Shown here: one piece after another, positions 33,321-45,143 of the stretch
Position numbering within the stretch: position 1 is the first letter of the stretch
Layout of the letters: each line of letters starts with the position of its first letter
Made by a program: the position numbers and the translations under genes
Assembly (NCBI GenBank): GCA_022821545.1
Contig: JAJEDJ010000056.1
Coordinates: 1 to 61,233 of the forward strand
Length of the DNA: 61,233 nt
DNA from: Caldilineaceae bacterium
Lineage (GTDB): Bacteria; Chloroflexota; Anaerolineae; Caldilineales; Caldilineaceae
Direction of reading: 5' to 3'
The notes under the pieces: model-generated
Told to the model about the DNA's origin: nothing
Seen by the model: the letters and a program-made list of their open reading frames with translations, nothing else
Database searches by the model: none

Positions 33321-34339
33321 GCGTCACTCCACTCGGCCCCCAACGGCTGCCCCAAGGGACCGGACAAGGCCTTGCTCATCAACTGGATGGTGTTCTTCAC
33401 GTCTTCCGGGTCCATCAGCGCCGCGGGCGTATGGATATAGCGGCAGGGCACAGCTACGGCCACGGCCGGCACGCCGGCGCGGGCCAGGTGAATCGAGCCC
33501 ACGTCGGTGCCGCCGACTCCGGGCTGCTTGAATTGCCAGGGGATGTCGTGGTCCGACGCGGTCTCCGTCAGGATGCGGACAAGCCGCCGGTCGGCATGGG
33601 CGCTTCGATCCATAACCGAAATGGCCGGTCCCTTTCCCAGCTCCGTCGTCGGACTTACGTCGTTCTGTTTGGGCAGGTCGTCAGCGACTGTGCCTTCAAG
33701 CGCCACCGCGACATCCGGCTGCACCGTGTAGGCGGCCACACCTGCGCCGCGCAAGCCGATCTCTTCCTGAACGGTGAAGACGCCGACCAGTTCGCTTGGG
33801 AACTCACTTTTCAAAAGTTCGGCCAGAATGTAGCACCCTACACGGTCGTCAAATGCCTTTCCCTTCAGAAGTCTTCCGTACTGTTCATATCCGCTCTCAA
33901 AAGTAATCATGTCGCCCGGCTCGATGCCGCCAGCGCCGCCGGTGTCGATCAGAAGTTCAGAGATCGGCATGACGCGTCGCCCCGACCGGGCGGCATGGGG
34001 CGCACGCAGGATTACACCGGGCACTGCCTGTGGGCCGATCGTTACCCGTTTGCCCGGAAGAATGCGCGGGTCCAGGCCACCGACGCTTCGAAACTTCACT
34101 GTGCCGTCAGAATTTGCGCGCATGACCATCCCGCCCACCTCGTCCATATGCGCGGCGAGCATCACACGATGTTGCCTCGCAGCGTCCGATCCCCCCTTGC
34201 GGGCGATCAGATTGCCCATGGAGTCGACCGAGAGTTCCTCAACGAAGGGGGCGAGCTCCTCTCGCAAAATGGCCCGTACTTCGCCTTCATGCCCCGCGAC
34301 ACCACGGGCATTGGACAGTTTCTCGAGGAGTTCATTCAT
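33317..34339 (-). CDS. M42 family metallo-aminopeptidase (copy 2)
   Basis: A 340-residue M42 peptidase. Conserved sites are AAHMDEVG, KAFDDRVG, VQEEIGLRGAG and YIHTPAAL. The fourth metal ligand position, usually Asp, is Glu here (VALEGTVADD), which some family members share. It overlaps the downstream copy by 4 bp and lies 53 bp after the upstream copy. Different substrate pockets among the three copies are likely but cannot be read from sequence. Confidence 0.93.
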   Translation of the reverse strand: MNELLEKLSNARGVAGHEGEVRAILREELAPFVEELSVDSMGNLIARKGGSDAARQHRVMLAAHMDEVGGMVMRANSDGTVKFRSVGGLDPRILPGKRVTIGPQAVPGVILRAPHAARSGRRVMPISELLIDTGGAGGIEPGDMITFESGYEQYGRLLKGKAFDDRVGCYILAELLKSEFPSELVGVFTVQEEIGLRGAGVAAYTVQPDVAVALEGTVADDLPKQNDVSPTTELGKGPAISVMDRSAHADRRLVRILTETASDHDIPWQFKQPGVGGTDVGSIHLARAGVPAVAVAVPCRYIHTPAALMDPEDVKNTIQLMSKALSGPLGQPLGAEWSDA

Positions 34340-34392
34340 GGCAACTGAGTATGTCTACGGTGAAATGCACGGGCAGCGGAGAGCGGCGACAG

Positions 34393-35475
34393 TTAAGCCC
34401 GGTCGTCGAGCGCCAGAGCGGACAGGTCGTCCGGCAGTTCGCAAATCGTTTCGGCCAGCAGCCGCGCGCTGCGGTCGATGTCCTTTAAGGCGACCGTTTC
34501 GGCAGGCGTGTGCATGTTGCGGATCGGAACTGAAATCAACGCGGTCGGGATGCCCGACCGGGAGACCTGCATCGTCCAGGCGTCGGTGCCGGAGTTCCCT
34601 GGCAAGACTTCGTTGGTAAAGGGGATCTCGTTGCGCTCGGCCGTGTCGACCAGCAGCTTTCTCAATACGGGATGCAGGTTGGGCCCCAAGCCTATGGCCG
34701 GTCCGCCGCCCATAGGCAGGGCCTCCTCGGCGGCGGCGCCTTGCTGCTCGGCATAGGTTACATCAAGAGCGATACCCACATCCGGTACCACCTGAAACGC
34801 GGCGGTCTTGGCCCCGCGCAGGCCGATCTCCTCCTGCACCGTCACCACGGCGAAAATGTCCCAAGCGCAGCTGCGTTGCTGCAGGATGTGCAGCGCCTGC
34901 AAAAGGACCACGACCGACACGCGATTGTCGAAGGCTTTGCCCGACGCATATCCGTTACCCAACCGGCCGGCGCAGCGGTGAATCGATATGAAGTCCCCGA
35001 CCGAAATGTATTCTGCCAGATCGCCGGCAGGCAGCCCGACATCGATGAACAGATCGGCTTGTGCAAAGGGCTTTTCCCGCTCCTCGTGTGAAAGGACATG
35101 GGGCGGCCGGCTGGCGATCAATCCCGGCAAGTCCGAGCGGCCGTGAACCGTTACTTCCTGCGCCGGCAATGCTCCGACGTCAACGCCGCCGACCGGCGCA
35201 AAACGCAAAAAGCCCTCTTCCAACCGAGTAACAATCAGGCCGATTTCGTCCATGTGCGCGGCGAGCATCACCCGCTTGCCGGGCGAGTCGTTGCCGCGTT
35301 TTAGGCCTGTGAGATTGCCTAGGGTGTCGGTATGCAGTTCATCAACGAGGGGAGCCAGATGGTCGCTGACACGGGCGCGAATCCGGTCTTCCTGGCCGCT
35401 GACGCCGGGAGTCTCGCTTAACTCCTTTAACAGAGAGAAGCAGTCTGAACCCTGGGGCTGACTGTCGCTGTTCAC
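34393..35475 (-). CDS. M42 family metallo-aminopeptidase (copy 3)
   Basis: A 360-residue M42 peptidase, first of the tandem three. Motifs are AAHMDEIG, KAFDNRVS, VQEEIGLRGAK, ALDVTYAE and NMHTPAETV. I chose GTG 35475, which overlaps the TAG of the upstream zinc-ribbon gene by one base, because residues from VNSDSQPQ onward lead into the conserved LLKELSETPGVSGQE start. The frame is open back to 35556 but would overlap the neighbour. Translational coupling to the zinc-ribbon gene is likely. Confidence 0.92.
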   Translation of the reverse strand: MNSDSQPQGSDCFSLLKELSETPGVSGQEDRIRARVSDHLAPLVDELHTDTLGNLTGLKRGNDSPGKRVMLAAHMDEIGLIVTRLEEGFLRFAPVGGVDVGALPAQEVTVHGRSDLPGLIASRPPHVLSHEEREKPFAQADLFIDVGLPAGDLAEYISVGDFISIHRCAGRLGNGYASGKAFDNRVSVVVLLQALHILQQRSCAWDIFAVVTVQEEIGLRGAKTAAFQVVPDVGIALDVTYAEQQGAAAEEALPMGGGPAIGLGPNLHPVLRKLLVDTAERNEIPFTNEVLPGNSGTDAWTMQVSRSGIPTALISVPIRNMHTPAETVALKDIDRSARLLAETICELPDDLSALALDDRA

Positions 35476-35688
35476 TATCCGGCGGGGACTCCAAGCTGCG
35501 CGCACTGGCCAAAGAGAGGAAGGACGAAGATCAACCCGACCACAATCCAGACCCAAACCGGCATGCCGAGTATCATCAGACGGCGCTTAGGCTTTTTTTC
35601 TACCGGTCGCGGCAAAACGGTCTGGCAGCGCCAGCAGACTTCCTTATCGTCGGGATTCCAGGTTCCGCATTCAATGCAGTCGGACATA
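35475..35688 (-). CDS. Small zinc-ribbon, single-pass membrane protein
   Basis: A 70-residue protein with a four-cysteine zinc ribbon (MSDCIECGTWNPDDKEVCWRC), a short basic Pro/Lys linker, and one hydrophobic helix at about residues 42-62. The topology suggests a cytoplasmic zinc ribbon tethered to the membrane. ATG 35688 is chosen; an upstream TTG-type start at 35705 adds six residues. It is coupled to the first M42 gene by a one-base stop/start overlap. Function unknown; zinc-ribbon head proteins of this type are common in Chloroflexota by general experience. Confidence 0.7.
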
Positions 35689-35892
35689 CGGCTTCCCCGT
35701 GTCAATATGGTCGAGAATGGCCTGGTTCATGCTAACACAGTTGGGGGGCGTGAGCAAACGTTTGCCAAAGTGCAGGAGAACCGGAATCTCTCCCAACTGC
35801 CGTTGGATCAGGGCTGGCAAAGATGACTTCCGGCAACGAAAATCGGGCGTTAATGCGAAGGTCTGCCTGCACGTGGACAGGTCGAGGCCAGC

Positions 35893-36690
35893 CTACATGC
35901 GCACCTGTATCGCGTTGCCGCTCTCGTAGCGGCGCAGGCCGCGGTAGAAAACGAAGACGGACAGAAAGAGAAAGATCCCCCCGCCGGCGCAGATCTGGGC
36001 CAGCTGCAACAGATCAAATCTGCGTACAAATTCGGCGGGCAGCGCGCCGATGAAGGCTGCCGGAATCAGCGTGAACAGGAGCAGCTTGGCCGTTCCGTCA
36101 AAGAGCGTGATCGGGTACAACGAAAATGTGACGATGGCGTTGAACGCATTGGTCGTCAGCAGATTTGTGTTGCCTATCCAGAAGGTAAGGCTCTGTACCA
36201 GGACCAGAAAGGAGATGAGTACGGCTATTGAAGCCAGACAGCCCAAGGCAAAACGCAATAGCATCAAGCCGTTGAACGTACCGGAAAAGATGACTGCGGC
36301 GCCAAAGCTTAACAGGCCATACATGAAATCTCCGGCAGAAGATGCGTTGCTGCGGCTGGCCAGCGCGTGCAGTAACACCGGTCGGGGCAGCGACAGATAG
36401 TAGTCCATCTGCCCGCTGGCGATCAGCGACGACAGTCGGACGGCATTGCCGAAGAGATAGGTGCCGGCCCCGAAACCGGTCGCGACGACGCCGAACAGAA
36501 AGAACATGTCCACCAGATCCCAGCCGTTTATCTCCTCGAACCGGGCGAAGAATATGATCCAGAAGACGAAATAGATGGCGTTGTTGAGCATCATTCCCAC
36601 CACCTGCGTCAGGAACGAGACCCGGTATTCCATTGCGCTGAGAAGGTTTGTCCTCCACAAAGCCAGCACAAAGGCAAGATGGCTGCCCAT
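35893..36690 (-). CDS. ABC-2 type transporter permease (subunit 2)
   Basis: A 265-residue integral membrane protein with about six helices, resembling ABC2_membrane_6/YbbD-like permeases (…LWRTNLLSAMEYRVSFLTQ…, …ASGQMDYYLSLPRP…). It is the third gene of an exporter operon: ATPase, permease 1 (3 bp away), permease 2 (3 bp away). The substrate is unknown. After its stop a 186-bp gap separates it from the zinc-ribbon gene; nothing notable is seen there. Confidence 0.85.
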   Translation of the reverse strand: MGSHLAFVLALWRTNLLSAMEYRVSFLTQVVGMMLNNAIYFVFWIIFFARFEEINGWDLVDMFFLFGVVATGFGAGTYLFGNAVRLSSLIASGQMDYYLSLPRPVLLHALASRSNASSAGDFMYGLLSFGAAVIFSGTFNGLMLLRFALGCLASIAVLISFLVLVQSLTFWIGNTNLLTTNAFNAIVTFSLYPITLFDGTAKLLLFTLIPAAFIGALPAEFVRRFDLLQLAQICAGGGIFLFLSVFVFYRGLRRYESGNAIQVRM

Positions 36691-36693
36691 GGT

Positions 36694-37548
36694 TCAGCCC
36701 CCGTTTATCACCAGCCGCGCCGCGGCCCGGCGGTAGATGAACCAGACTATGCCGCCGACAACCGCCAGCCAGATTCCCTGTTGCAGAAAGACGCGGCCCA
36801 GGCGGGCCAGGCTGGGGTCCACGAACAGACGGGCGGGGCCGTATATGATCCAGGCGAACGGCAGGTTGAGCGAGACCGTCTGCAACCAGGCCGGGAAGAA
36901 GTCGAGCGGGATCAGCACCCCTCCCAGCAGCAGCAGAAACTTCTGGTAGATCCAGCGAAAGGCGTTGGTTTCCTCCACAACGAACGCGCTCAGGCCGATC
37001 AGCGCGGAAAAGCAGAAGTCCAGCAGCCAGGAGAGAGCCACGGCAGCGCCGGCGAATATCCAGCCCGTCATTCCCGGCGGAGGGCCCACCATCAGCCAGA
37101 CGACCGCAGTGCCGATAATGAGGTTGCCGCCGAATGCAAGGACGCTGCCGCCAAGGCCGGCGGCGAAATGGTAGAGGATGAAGTTGAACGGCTTGTTGAG
37201 CAGGTAGGCGACGCTGCCGTCCTTCACCTGCTCCGAGATTGTCTCGGAAAGGTCCCGCTTGCTCAGCATCACGGCCTCGGCCATCATCAGGTACCACATC
37301 GTGTCCGCCAACGTCAGTCCGGCAATCGAGCGCGCTCCCGTCGCGCCGTAAGTGACCCGCCACAGGTTCATGAAGATCCACATGAAGAGAATGATTAGAA
37401 GACTGCGTCCCAGCAGGTCGATCGGGTAGGCGAGGCTGTTCAACAGCTGCGTACGAAAGATGGCCCAGTATTTGCCTGCGACTGCCGCCGCCGAAGGATC
37501 TCTCACGCGACCCTCCGGATAGAGGACATTTGCCTCTTTGGTGCGCAT
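36694..37548 (-). CDS. ABC-2 type transporter permease (subunit 1)
   Basis: A 284-residue membrane protein with about six helices. The segments …FRTQLLNSLAYPIDLLGRS… and …VKDGSVAYLLNKPFN… are typical of the permease partner in two-permease ABC-2 exporters. It is separated from the ATPase gene by 2 bp and from the second permease by 3 bp, so the three form one transcription unit. The N-terminal ~25 residues are soluble. Substrate unknown. Confidence 0.85.
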   Translation of the reverse strand: MRTKEANVLYPEGRVRDPSAAAVAGKYWAIFRTQLLNSLAYPIDLLGRSLLIILFMWIFMNLWRVTYGATGARSIAGLTLADTMWYLMMAEAVMLSKRDLSETISEQVKDGSVAYLLNKPFNFILYHFAAGLGGSVLAFGGNLIIGTAVVWLMVGPPPGMTGWIFAGAAVALSWLLDFCFSALIGLSAFVVEETNAFRWIYQKFLLLLGGVLIPLDFFPAWLQTVSLNLPFAWIIYGPARLFVDPSLARLGRVFLQQGIWLAVVGGIVWFIYRRAAARLVINGG

Positions 37549-37550
37549 TT

Positions 37551-38537
37551 TCAGGCCTCCGTGCGCGCATAGATGGCGCTGATTACATCCTCGAGTGAGG
37601 GCTCCGAAACGGTTACGTCGGCCAGGCTGCCTGCGGCGGCCAACCCGCTGATCACCGGCTCAACCGGCGTGATGCGGGTGTCAAAACGCATTTTTGCTCC
37701 ATATCGCCCCACCTTCAGCATCTCCACACCGGGCAGGCGGAAGTCCGGGGCCAGTTGCTCGTTGTAGCGCACATCGACAGTCTTGACGGTCAGGTATCGC
37801 CGCTTGAGGGCCGATACCTTGTCGCGATAGACGATCTCGCCGTGGTTGACGATGATCACGCGCCGGCAAAGTGTTTCAATGTCACCGGCATCGTGGCTCG
37901 TCAACAGTACGCCTACCCCTTCCAGTTCGTTCATGCGCTGGATCGTCATGCGGAGGCGCTGCTTGGCGACCACGTCGAGACCGATGGATGGCTCGTCCAG
38001 CAGGAGAACGCGCGGCTTATGCAGAAGTGAGGCGGCAACCTCGCAACGCATGCGCTGGCCGAGGGAGAGCTTTCGAACCGGTGTTTCCAGCAGCTCTTCG
38101 ATCTCGAAGGCTTCGGCCAGAAAGGAGATGCGCCGCTTCAGCGAACCGTCATCAAGTTCGTAGATCTTGCCGAAGAGGTAGAAGGTATCCACAGCCGGCA
38201 GGTGATACCAGAGCTGAGGTCGTTGTCCGAAGACGGAGCCGATCTGAAAGGCAAGGGCCTGGCGTTCCTGCCACGGCACATAGCCAAGTACCGCGGCCTC
38301 GCCGCTGCTGGGGTGCAGAATGCCGGTCAGAATCTTGATGGTGGTCGACTTGCCGGCGCCATTGGGGCCGATAAATCCCAACAGCTCCCCTGCCTCCATT
38401 TCAAAGGAGATGCCTCGCACAGCTTCGACGTCTTGAAATGCCGGCTTCCAGAGCGCGCGCAGGCTCCCGCGCAGACCGGCGGCCTTGCGTTTCGTCTGAA
38501 AGGTCTTGCGCAGATTGCGTACCGAAATCGCATTCAT
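37551..38537 (-). CDS. ABC-2 type transporter ATP-binding protein
   Basis: A 328-residue ATPase. Walker A is GPNGAGKST, the signature LSLGQRMRCE, Walker B RVLLLDEPSIGLD and the H-loop SHD. The insert between the N-terminal strand and Walker A (KAAGLRGSLRALWKP) and the C-terminal extension match the NatA/YbhF-like exporters. ATG 38537 starts the conserved MNAISVRNLRKTF; the open frame continues to 38801 but reads through low-complexity repeat (GLGRGGLGRG) and is not likely coding. It drives the two permeases downstream. Confidence 0.93.
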   Translation of the reverse strand: MNAISVRNLRKTFQTKRKAAGLRGSLRALWKPAFQDVEAVRGISFEMEAGELLGFIGPNGAGKSTTIKILTGILHPSSGEAAVLGYVPWQERQALAFQIGSVFGQRPQLWYHLPAVDTFYLFGKIYELDDGSLKRRISFLAEAFEIEELLETPVRKLSLGQRMRCEVAASLLHKPRVLLLDEPSIGLDVVAKQRLRMTIQRMNELEGVGVLLTSHDAGDIETLCRRVIIVNHGEIVYRDKVSALKRRYLTVKTVDVRYNEQLAPDFRLPGVEMLKVGRYGAKMRFDTRITPVEPVISGLAAAGSLADVTVSEPSLEDVISAIYARTEA

Positions 38538-38831
38538 TGCCAAGAGTCCATCGCAAATACAGTTCGCGCAGCGGGAACTCAGCGAGCCGAACTGTAAGGC
38601 GCCGCGACCCAATCCGCCGCGACCCAGTCCGCCGCCCGTGGTCAGGCCATTATCAACGCGAAACGGACACAATACCAAGAAAGAGGAGATGAGAACTGTG
38701 AGCGCTGTGGTTTCGCGAAACGGCCTCTGATTTGCTACAATCGACAGCAGTTTGCCTGGTCTTCGGCACAGGGGGTGACCGGCGCCCACGGGACCACGCA
38801 AACGGCAGGCAGAAACCAGGCGAGGGATCCG
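38538..38831. other. Divergent intergenic region, ABC exporter / alaS
   Basis: Holds the promoters for the ABC exporter (-) and alaS (+). Two copies of a 15-bp unit GCCGCGACCCA(A/G)TCC lie at 38601-38615 and 38616-38630. A TACAAT hexamer precedes alaS by about 95 bases without a clear -35 box. I see no T-box-like leader and no gene. Confidence 0.4.
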
Positions 38832-41531
<2,700 letters not shown>

Positions 41532-41592
41532 TGGGCGCTCAGGCCCCGCGCACCGACTGCGGGCAACCTGACGCCTGGACCGGGTCAATCCA

Positions 41593-43194
41593 GTGGCAGA
41601 GTTCCTGAACGTTAGCCCTGACATTCGAATCGAAGCGCTGCGCCAGGAGGTGACGCGCGTGGGGCGCGGGGCGGTGGCCCTGGTCATGCCCCGCGGCTGC
41701 GCGCAGTTGGAAAGCTTGCCGCGGCTACGGCTGCTCCAACGCCAGTCTCAGTTCCTGGGCCAGCATTTGGCGCTGGTAACAAGGGATCCAACCATTCGCA
41801 AGAACGCCGCACGGTTGGGCATTCCCGTATTCGGCAGCGAAGCTGCCGTGCGACTGCGCCGCTGGGGCAAGGGCGGCCCCGCTCCTGCAATCGAGTCCAA
41901 CCGGCCCGGCACATGGCTGCCGGAGCCGCCTCACTGGCGCAAGCACAATGGGTCGATCGATCCGAAGCTGGCAGCGCGTCCCCGCCTTGATCGCGTCCGC
42001 AAACGCCGCGTCCGCGCCACCCGGCGCTATCAGAGTTCGACCCCGCAATGGTTTCAGCTCGCCGGTTACACTTTTGTAGGCATCTTCCTGGCCGCATTTC
42101 TGGGCAGTTTCGTCTACTTCGTGCTGCCCGCGGCCACAGTCACGCTTGTGCCGGGACAGCGGGCCCTTGAAACGACCTTAGTACTGACTGCCGACCCACA
42201 GGTCGAAGTATCAGATCTGGAGCAAGGGCTGCTGTCGGCGCGTTTGATCGAGACGACCGTGGAAGCAACAGGCACGGTATCTACGACGGGCAGCGGATGG
42301 TCTGAAGTAGACCTCGCCAATGGAAGGGTCGTCTTTACGAACCAAACCAACGGCACGGTACGCATCCCTGCGGGCACGATCGTCTCCACCAGCACCGGTG
42401 ACGATGTTGATTTCCGGATCCTGGAGGACCTTGAAATCGCCGGCCCGCTGGGTACACAGGCCGAAGTTGAAATCGAAGCAACTGAGCCGGGAATCCTGGG
42501 CAATGTACCTAGTAACAGAATCACCACGGTCGCCGGTGGATTGCGCACGCGCGTGCGCGTGACGAATCCGGAAGCCACTACGGGGGGCGCCAATGCCCGC
42601 ATACGCCTGGTCACGCAGGCGGACAGAGACAGGCTGCTCGACCAGGTTTACACCGGCGTTCGGGAGGTGGCCCATGAGAGGCTGTCGACGGAGCTGGGCC
42701 CGGACGAGTGGATGCCCGAAGATACCATCCTGACCTGGATTACCGCCCAGTTTTTCGACCAGTTCAACGATGAACCCGCCGACGAGCTAAACCTCACCCT
42801 CCGAGTGCTGATCCAGGGGAGCGTGATCAACCGGACAGAATCCGAAGAGGCGGCCATGGCGGGGCTGCGCAGCGAAGTGCCGGAACGCGGCCAGCTGGTG
42901 GCCGAATCGATCAGGTTTACGGTCGAGCCGAATACGGTGGTAACCGGGCGCACTCTGCGTTACTCCATGACCGCGAGCGGGAACTACGTCATCCCTATCG
43001 ACGTGAGAGCCGTCAGCCGCGCCGTGACCGGTCTGAACACTGAAGAAGCGGCCCGCAGGCTGCACGAAGAGTGGCTGCTGGCCAGAGAGCCGGAGTTCTA
43101 CCAGGATCCCGCCTGGTTCGGCACGCTCCCCCGGATCGCCAGACGCATCCAGGTCCGGGTCGAGTTGAGCGAAGCCGCGCGCAGCAGGCAGTAG
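41593..43194 (+). CDS. Membrane-anchored baseplate J/gp47-like protein
   Basis: A 533-residue protein. The N-terminal ~95 residues form a soluble Rossmann-like part (VALVMPRGCAQLESLPRLRLL…, LALVTRDPTIRKNAARLGIPVF), followed by a basic linker. One membrane helix lies at about residues 156-180. The remainder is outside the membrane and resembles phage baseplate J: NGTVRIPAGTIVSTSTG, then GILGNVPSNRITTV (about 250-315). No other phage or contractile-injection genes are nearby; neighbours are alaS and ruvX. Similar anchored proteins appear in Chloroflexota genomes as far as I recall. Function unknown, possibly envelope-associated. Start GTG 41593 is weakly supported. Confidence 0.65.
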   Translation: MAEFLNVSPDIRIEALRQEVTRVGRGAVALVMPRGCAQLESLPRLRLLQRQSQFLGQHLALVTRDPTIRKNAARLGIPVFGSEAAVRLRRWGKGGPAPAIESNRPGTWLPEPPHWRKHNGSIDPKLAARPRLDRVRKRRVRATRRYQSSTPQWFQLAGYTFVGIFLAAFLGSFVYFVLPAATVTLVPGQRALETTLVLTADPQVEVSDLEQGLLSARLIETTVEATGTVSTTGSGWSEVDLANGRVVFTNQTNGTVRIPAGTIVSTSTGDDVDFRILEDLEIAGPLGTQAEVEIEATEPGILGNVPSNRITTVAGGLRTRVRVTNPEATTGGANARIRLVTQADRDRLLDQVYTGVREVAHERLSTELGPDEWMPEDTILTWITAQFFDQFNDEPADELNLTLRVLIQGSVINRTESEEAAMAGLRSEVPERGQLVAESIRFTVEPNTVVTGRTLRYSMTASGNYVIPIDVRAVSRAVTGLNTEEAARRLHEEWLLAREPEFYQDPAWFGTLPRIARRIQVRVELSEAARSRQ

Positions 43195-43207
43195 CCTCTT
43201 GGAGCCG

Positions 43208-43672
43208 ATGACCCTCCACATTCACCGCAAGAATTCAGAGCCGCCGGGCAAGATCATTGCCCTGGACGTGGGCGACGCCCGCATCGGGGTTGCCGCCTGC
43301 GATCCGCTGCGTCTGGCCGTGCGTCCGCTCCGGACCCTGCGCCGGCGCAGCCGCCGCAGCGACTTTGATGCCCTCGCCCAGATCCTTGCAGAGGAGGAGG
43401 CCGTGCTGATCGTGTGCGGGCTGCCCTACAACATGGATGGCAGCGAAGGCCCGCAAGCCCGCAAGGTCCGCAACTGGGCAGGGCGCTTCACGCGGGCGCT
43501 GCGCAACATGCGCGGCAAGGAAGCGCCCCTTGTCTTCTGGGACGAGCGTCTCAGCAGCTTTGCCGCCGACGAATTGATCGCCGAAGAAGGAGCGCACCCG
43601 GCCGGGCAGGACGCAGTGGCCGCGGCGGTGATTTTGCGCAGCTATCTGGATGACCAGAGGGCCTGCTCGTAG
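43208..43672 (+). CDS. ruvX: Putative pre-16S rRNA nuclease / Holliday-junction-resolvase-like RuvX (YqgF)
   Basis: A 154-residue RNase H-fold protein implicated in 16S rRNA 5'-end maturation. The motifs are IIALDVGDARIGVAACDP (catalytic Asp), VCGLPYNMDGSEGPQ, FWDERLSS and DAVAAAVILRSYL. ATG 43208 is used; TTG 43199 would add three residues. It lies 13 bp after the baseplate-J-like gene. It often sits next to alaS in bacteria, which fits here with one gene intervening. Confidence 0.92.
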   Translation: MTLHIHRKNSEPPGKIIALDVGDARIGVAACDPLRLAVRPLRTLRRRSRRSDFDALAQILAEEEAVLIVCGLPYNMDGSEGPQARKVRNWAGRFTRALRNMRGKEAPLVFWDERLSSFAADELIAEEGAHPAGQDAVAAAVILRSYLDDQRACS

Positions 43673-43762
43673 TCAAATCTCGCGTGTCTGGTGGTATGCC
43701 AGTCGCTTTCCCTCAAGAACCGTACAGCCGCCGGCTGCGGACGATTCGCAGGTTAAGACAGG

Positions 43763-45124
43763 TTACGGATAGATGCCCCGGTACTTTACGGCATCCACAA
43801 TGCGCTGGATAGCGATGGTGTATGCCGCCGTCCTCAGGTCCTGGTTGGTCTGAATTGTGATTGCCAGTACTTCGTCCAGATTGTCCAGAAGTTTACGCTT
43901 CATCTGCTGTCGAATCTCACTCTCGTCCCAGGAGAAGGCCTGCAGGTCCTGCACCCATTCGAAGTAACTGACGACCACACCCCCGGCATTACATAGAATA
44001 TCGGGGATGATCAGGACGCCCTTGTCTTCCAGGATGCGGTCCGCTTCGGGCGTCGTCGGTCCGTTGGCTCCCTCGGCGATGACCCGGGCGTTGATTTTGT
44101 CTGCGTTTTCGCTGGTGATTTGACCTTCCAGGGCGGCCGGAACCAGCACATCAACCTTCAACGCCAGCAGTTCTTCATTCGTCATCGTGTCCGAGCGCGG
44201 GTATCCGACGACCGTCCCAGTCTCTTCGGCGTAATGCTTCAGATGGCGCGGGTCCAGCCCCCTTTCATCATAGACCGCGCCGCCCACGTCGCTTACGGCC
44301 ACGATCTTCGCTCCCCGTTCGTGCATTGAGCGCGCCGTCCAACTGCCTACGTTCCCGAACCCCTGAATCGCAACCGTTGCATCCTCTATGTCAAGTCCTA
44401 TGCGGCGGCGCAGCATGGCCCTGGTTATGTAGGTAATGCCCAGGCCGGTAGCGTATTCCCTGCCGGCAGAGCCGCCGACGGCGAGAGGCTTGCCGGTCGT
44501 GACAGCCGGTACAGAATAGCCTCTGTGCATGGAATAGGTGTCCATGATCCAGGCCATTACCTGCGCATTCGTGCCCACATCCGGGGCGGGAATGTCCATC
44601 TCCGGGCCGATGAAGAGACTGATTTCCGTGGTATAGCGCCGGGTCATCGCCTGCAGTTCCTTCTCGGAAAGCTCCTTCGGGTTTACGATGACGCCGCCCT
44701 TGGCGCCGCCATAGGGCAGATTCATGAGCGCGCATTTCCACGTCATCCACATCGCCAGCGCCCGTGATTCGTCCAGCGTCACATCCGGGTGGTAACGAAT
44801 GCCCCCCTTCGTGGGCCCCAGCGCTGTGTTGTGATGCACGCGAAATCCGGTGAAGATTCGAATCGAGTCATCATCCATCACCACCGGAAAGTGGACGACC
44901 AGTTCCCGGCGCGGCATCTTCAGATATGCCCGCATATCGTCGTCAAGGTCCATGGCGTTGGCGACGCGTGTCAGCTGCTCCTGGGCCACTGAGAATGCGC
45001 TGGCGCGTTGAAACGCGGGCGGGCGCCCGTGCGCAGATTCCATATCTGTTGTTTGGGTGGTGGAAGGAGGATGCTGCATAGAAGCGACCATGAGTTCCCG
45101 GTTATGTGAGCAGGGCTCATTCAC
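43763..45124 (-). CDS. gdhA: Glu/Leu/Phe/Val dehydrogenase, probable glutamate dehydrogenase
   Basis: Interconverts glutamate and 2-oxoglutarate plus ammonia. The 453-residue protein has the dimerisation domain with GGIRYHPDVT and the catalytic Lys in LPYGGAKGGV. The NAD(P)-binding domain follows with VAIQGFGNVGSWTA (about 257-270) and ILCNAGGVVVSYFEWVQ. The ~45 residues before the conserved LTRVANAMDL region are Pro/Ser/Thr-rich, and the true start may be an internal ATG. It lies 19 bp after the TIM-barrel gene. With Amt and PII in this window it fits ammonium assimilation, but its direction is unknown. Confidence 0.93.
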   Translation of the reverse strand: MNEPCSHNRELMVASMQHPPSTTQTTDMESAHGRPPAFQRASAFSVAQEQLTRVANAMDLDDDMRAYLKMPRRELVVHFPVVMDDDSIRIFTGFRVHHNTALGPTKGGIRYHPDVTLDESRALAMWMTWKCALMNLPYGGAKGGVIVNPKELSEKELQAMTRRYTTEISLFIGPEMDIPAPDVGTNAQVMAWIMDTYSMHRGYSVPAVTTGKPLAVGGSAGREYATGLGITYITRAMLRRRIGLDIEDATVAIQGFGNVGSWTARSMHERGAKIVAVSDVGGAVYDERGLDPRHLKHYAEETGTVVGYPRSDTMTNEELLALKVDVLVPAALEGQITSENADKINARVIAEGANGPTTPEADRILEDKGVLIIPDILCNAGGVVVSYFEWVQDLQAFSWDESEIRQQMKRKLLDNLDEVLAITIQTNQDLRTAAYTIAIQRIVDAVKYRGIYP

Positions 45125-45143
45125 TGGAGGGCGCGAGCCGCGT

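Noticed and set aside
36098..37570. A 490-codon minus-strand frame overlapping two permease genes
   Set aside because: It runs in another frame through genuine ABC-2 permeases and is rich in Arg/Pro without membrane or family features.
41593..43194. Prophage remnant
   Set aside because: A single baseplate-like domain with a membrane anchor, flanked by core genes, without integrase, capsid or tail genes.
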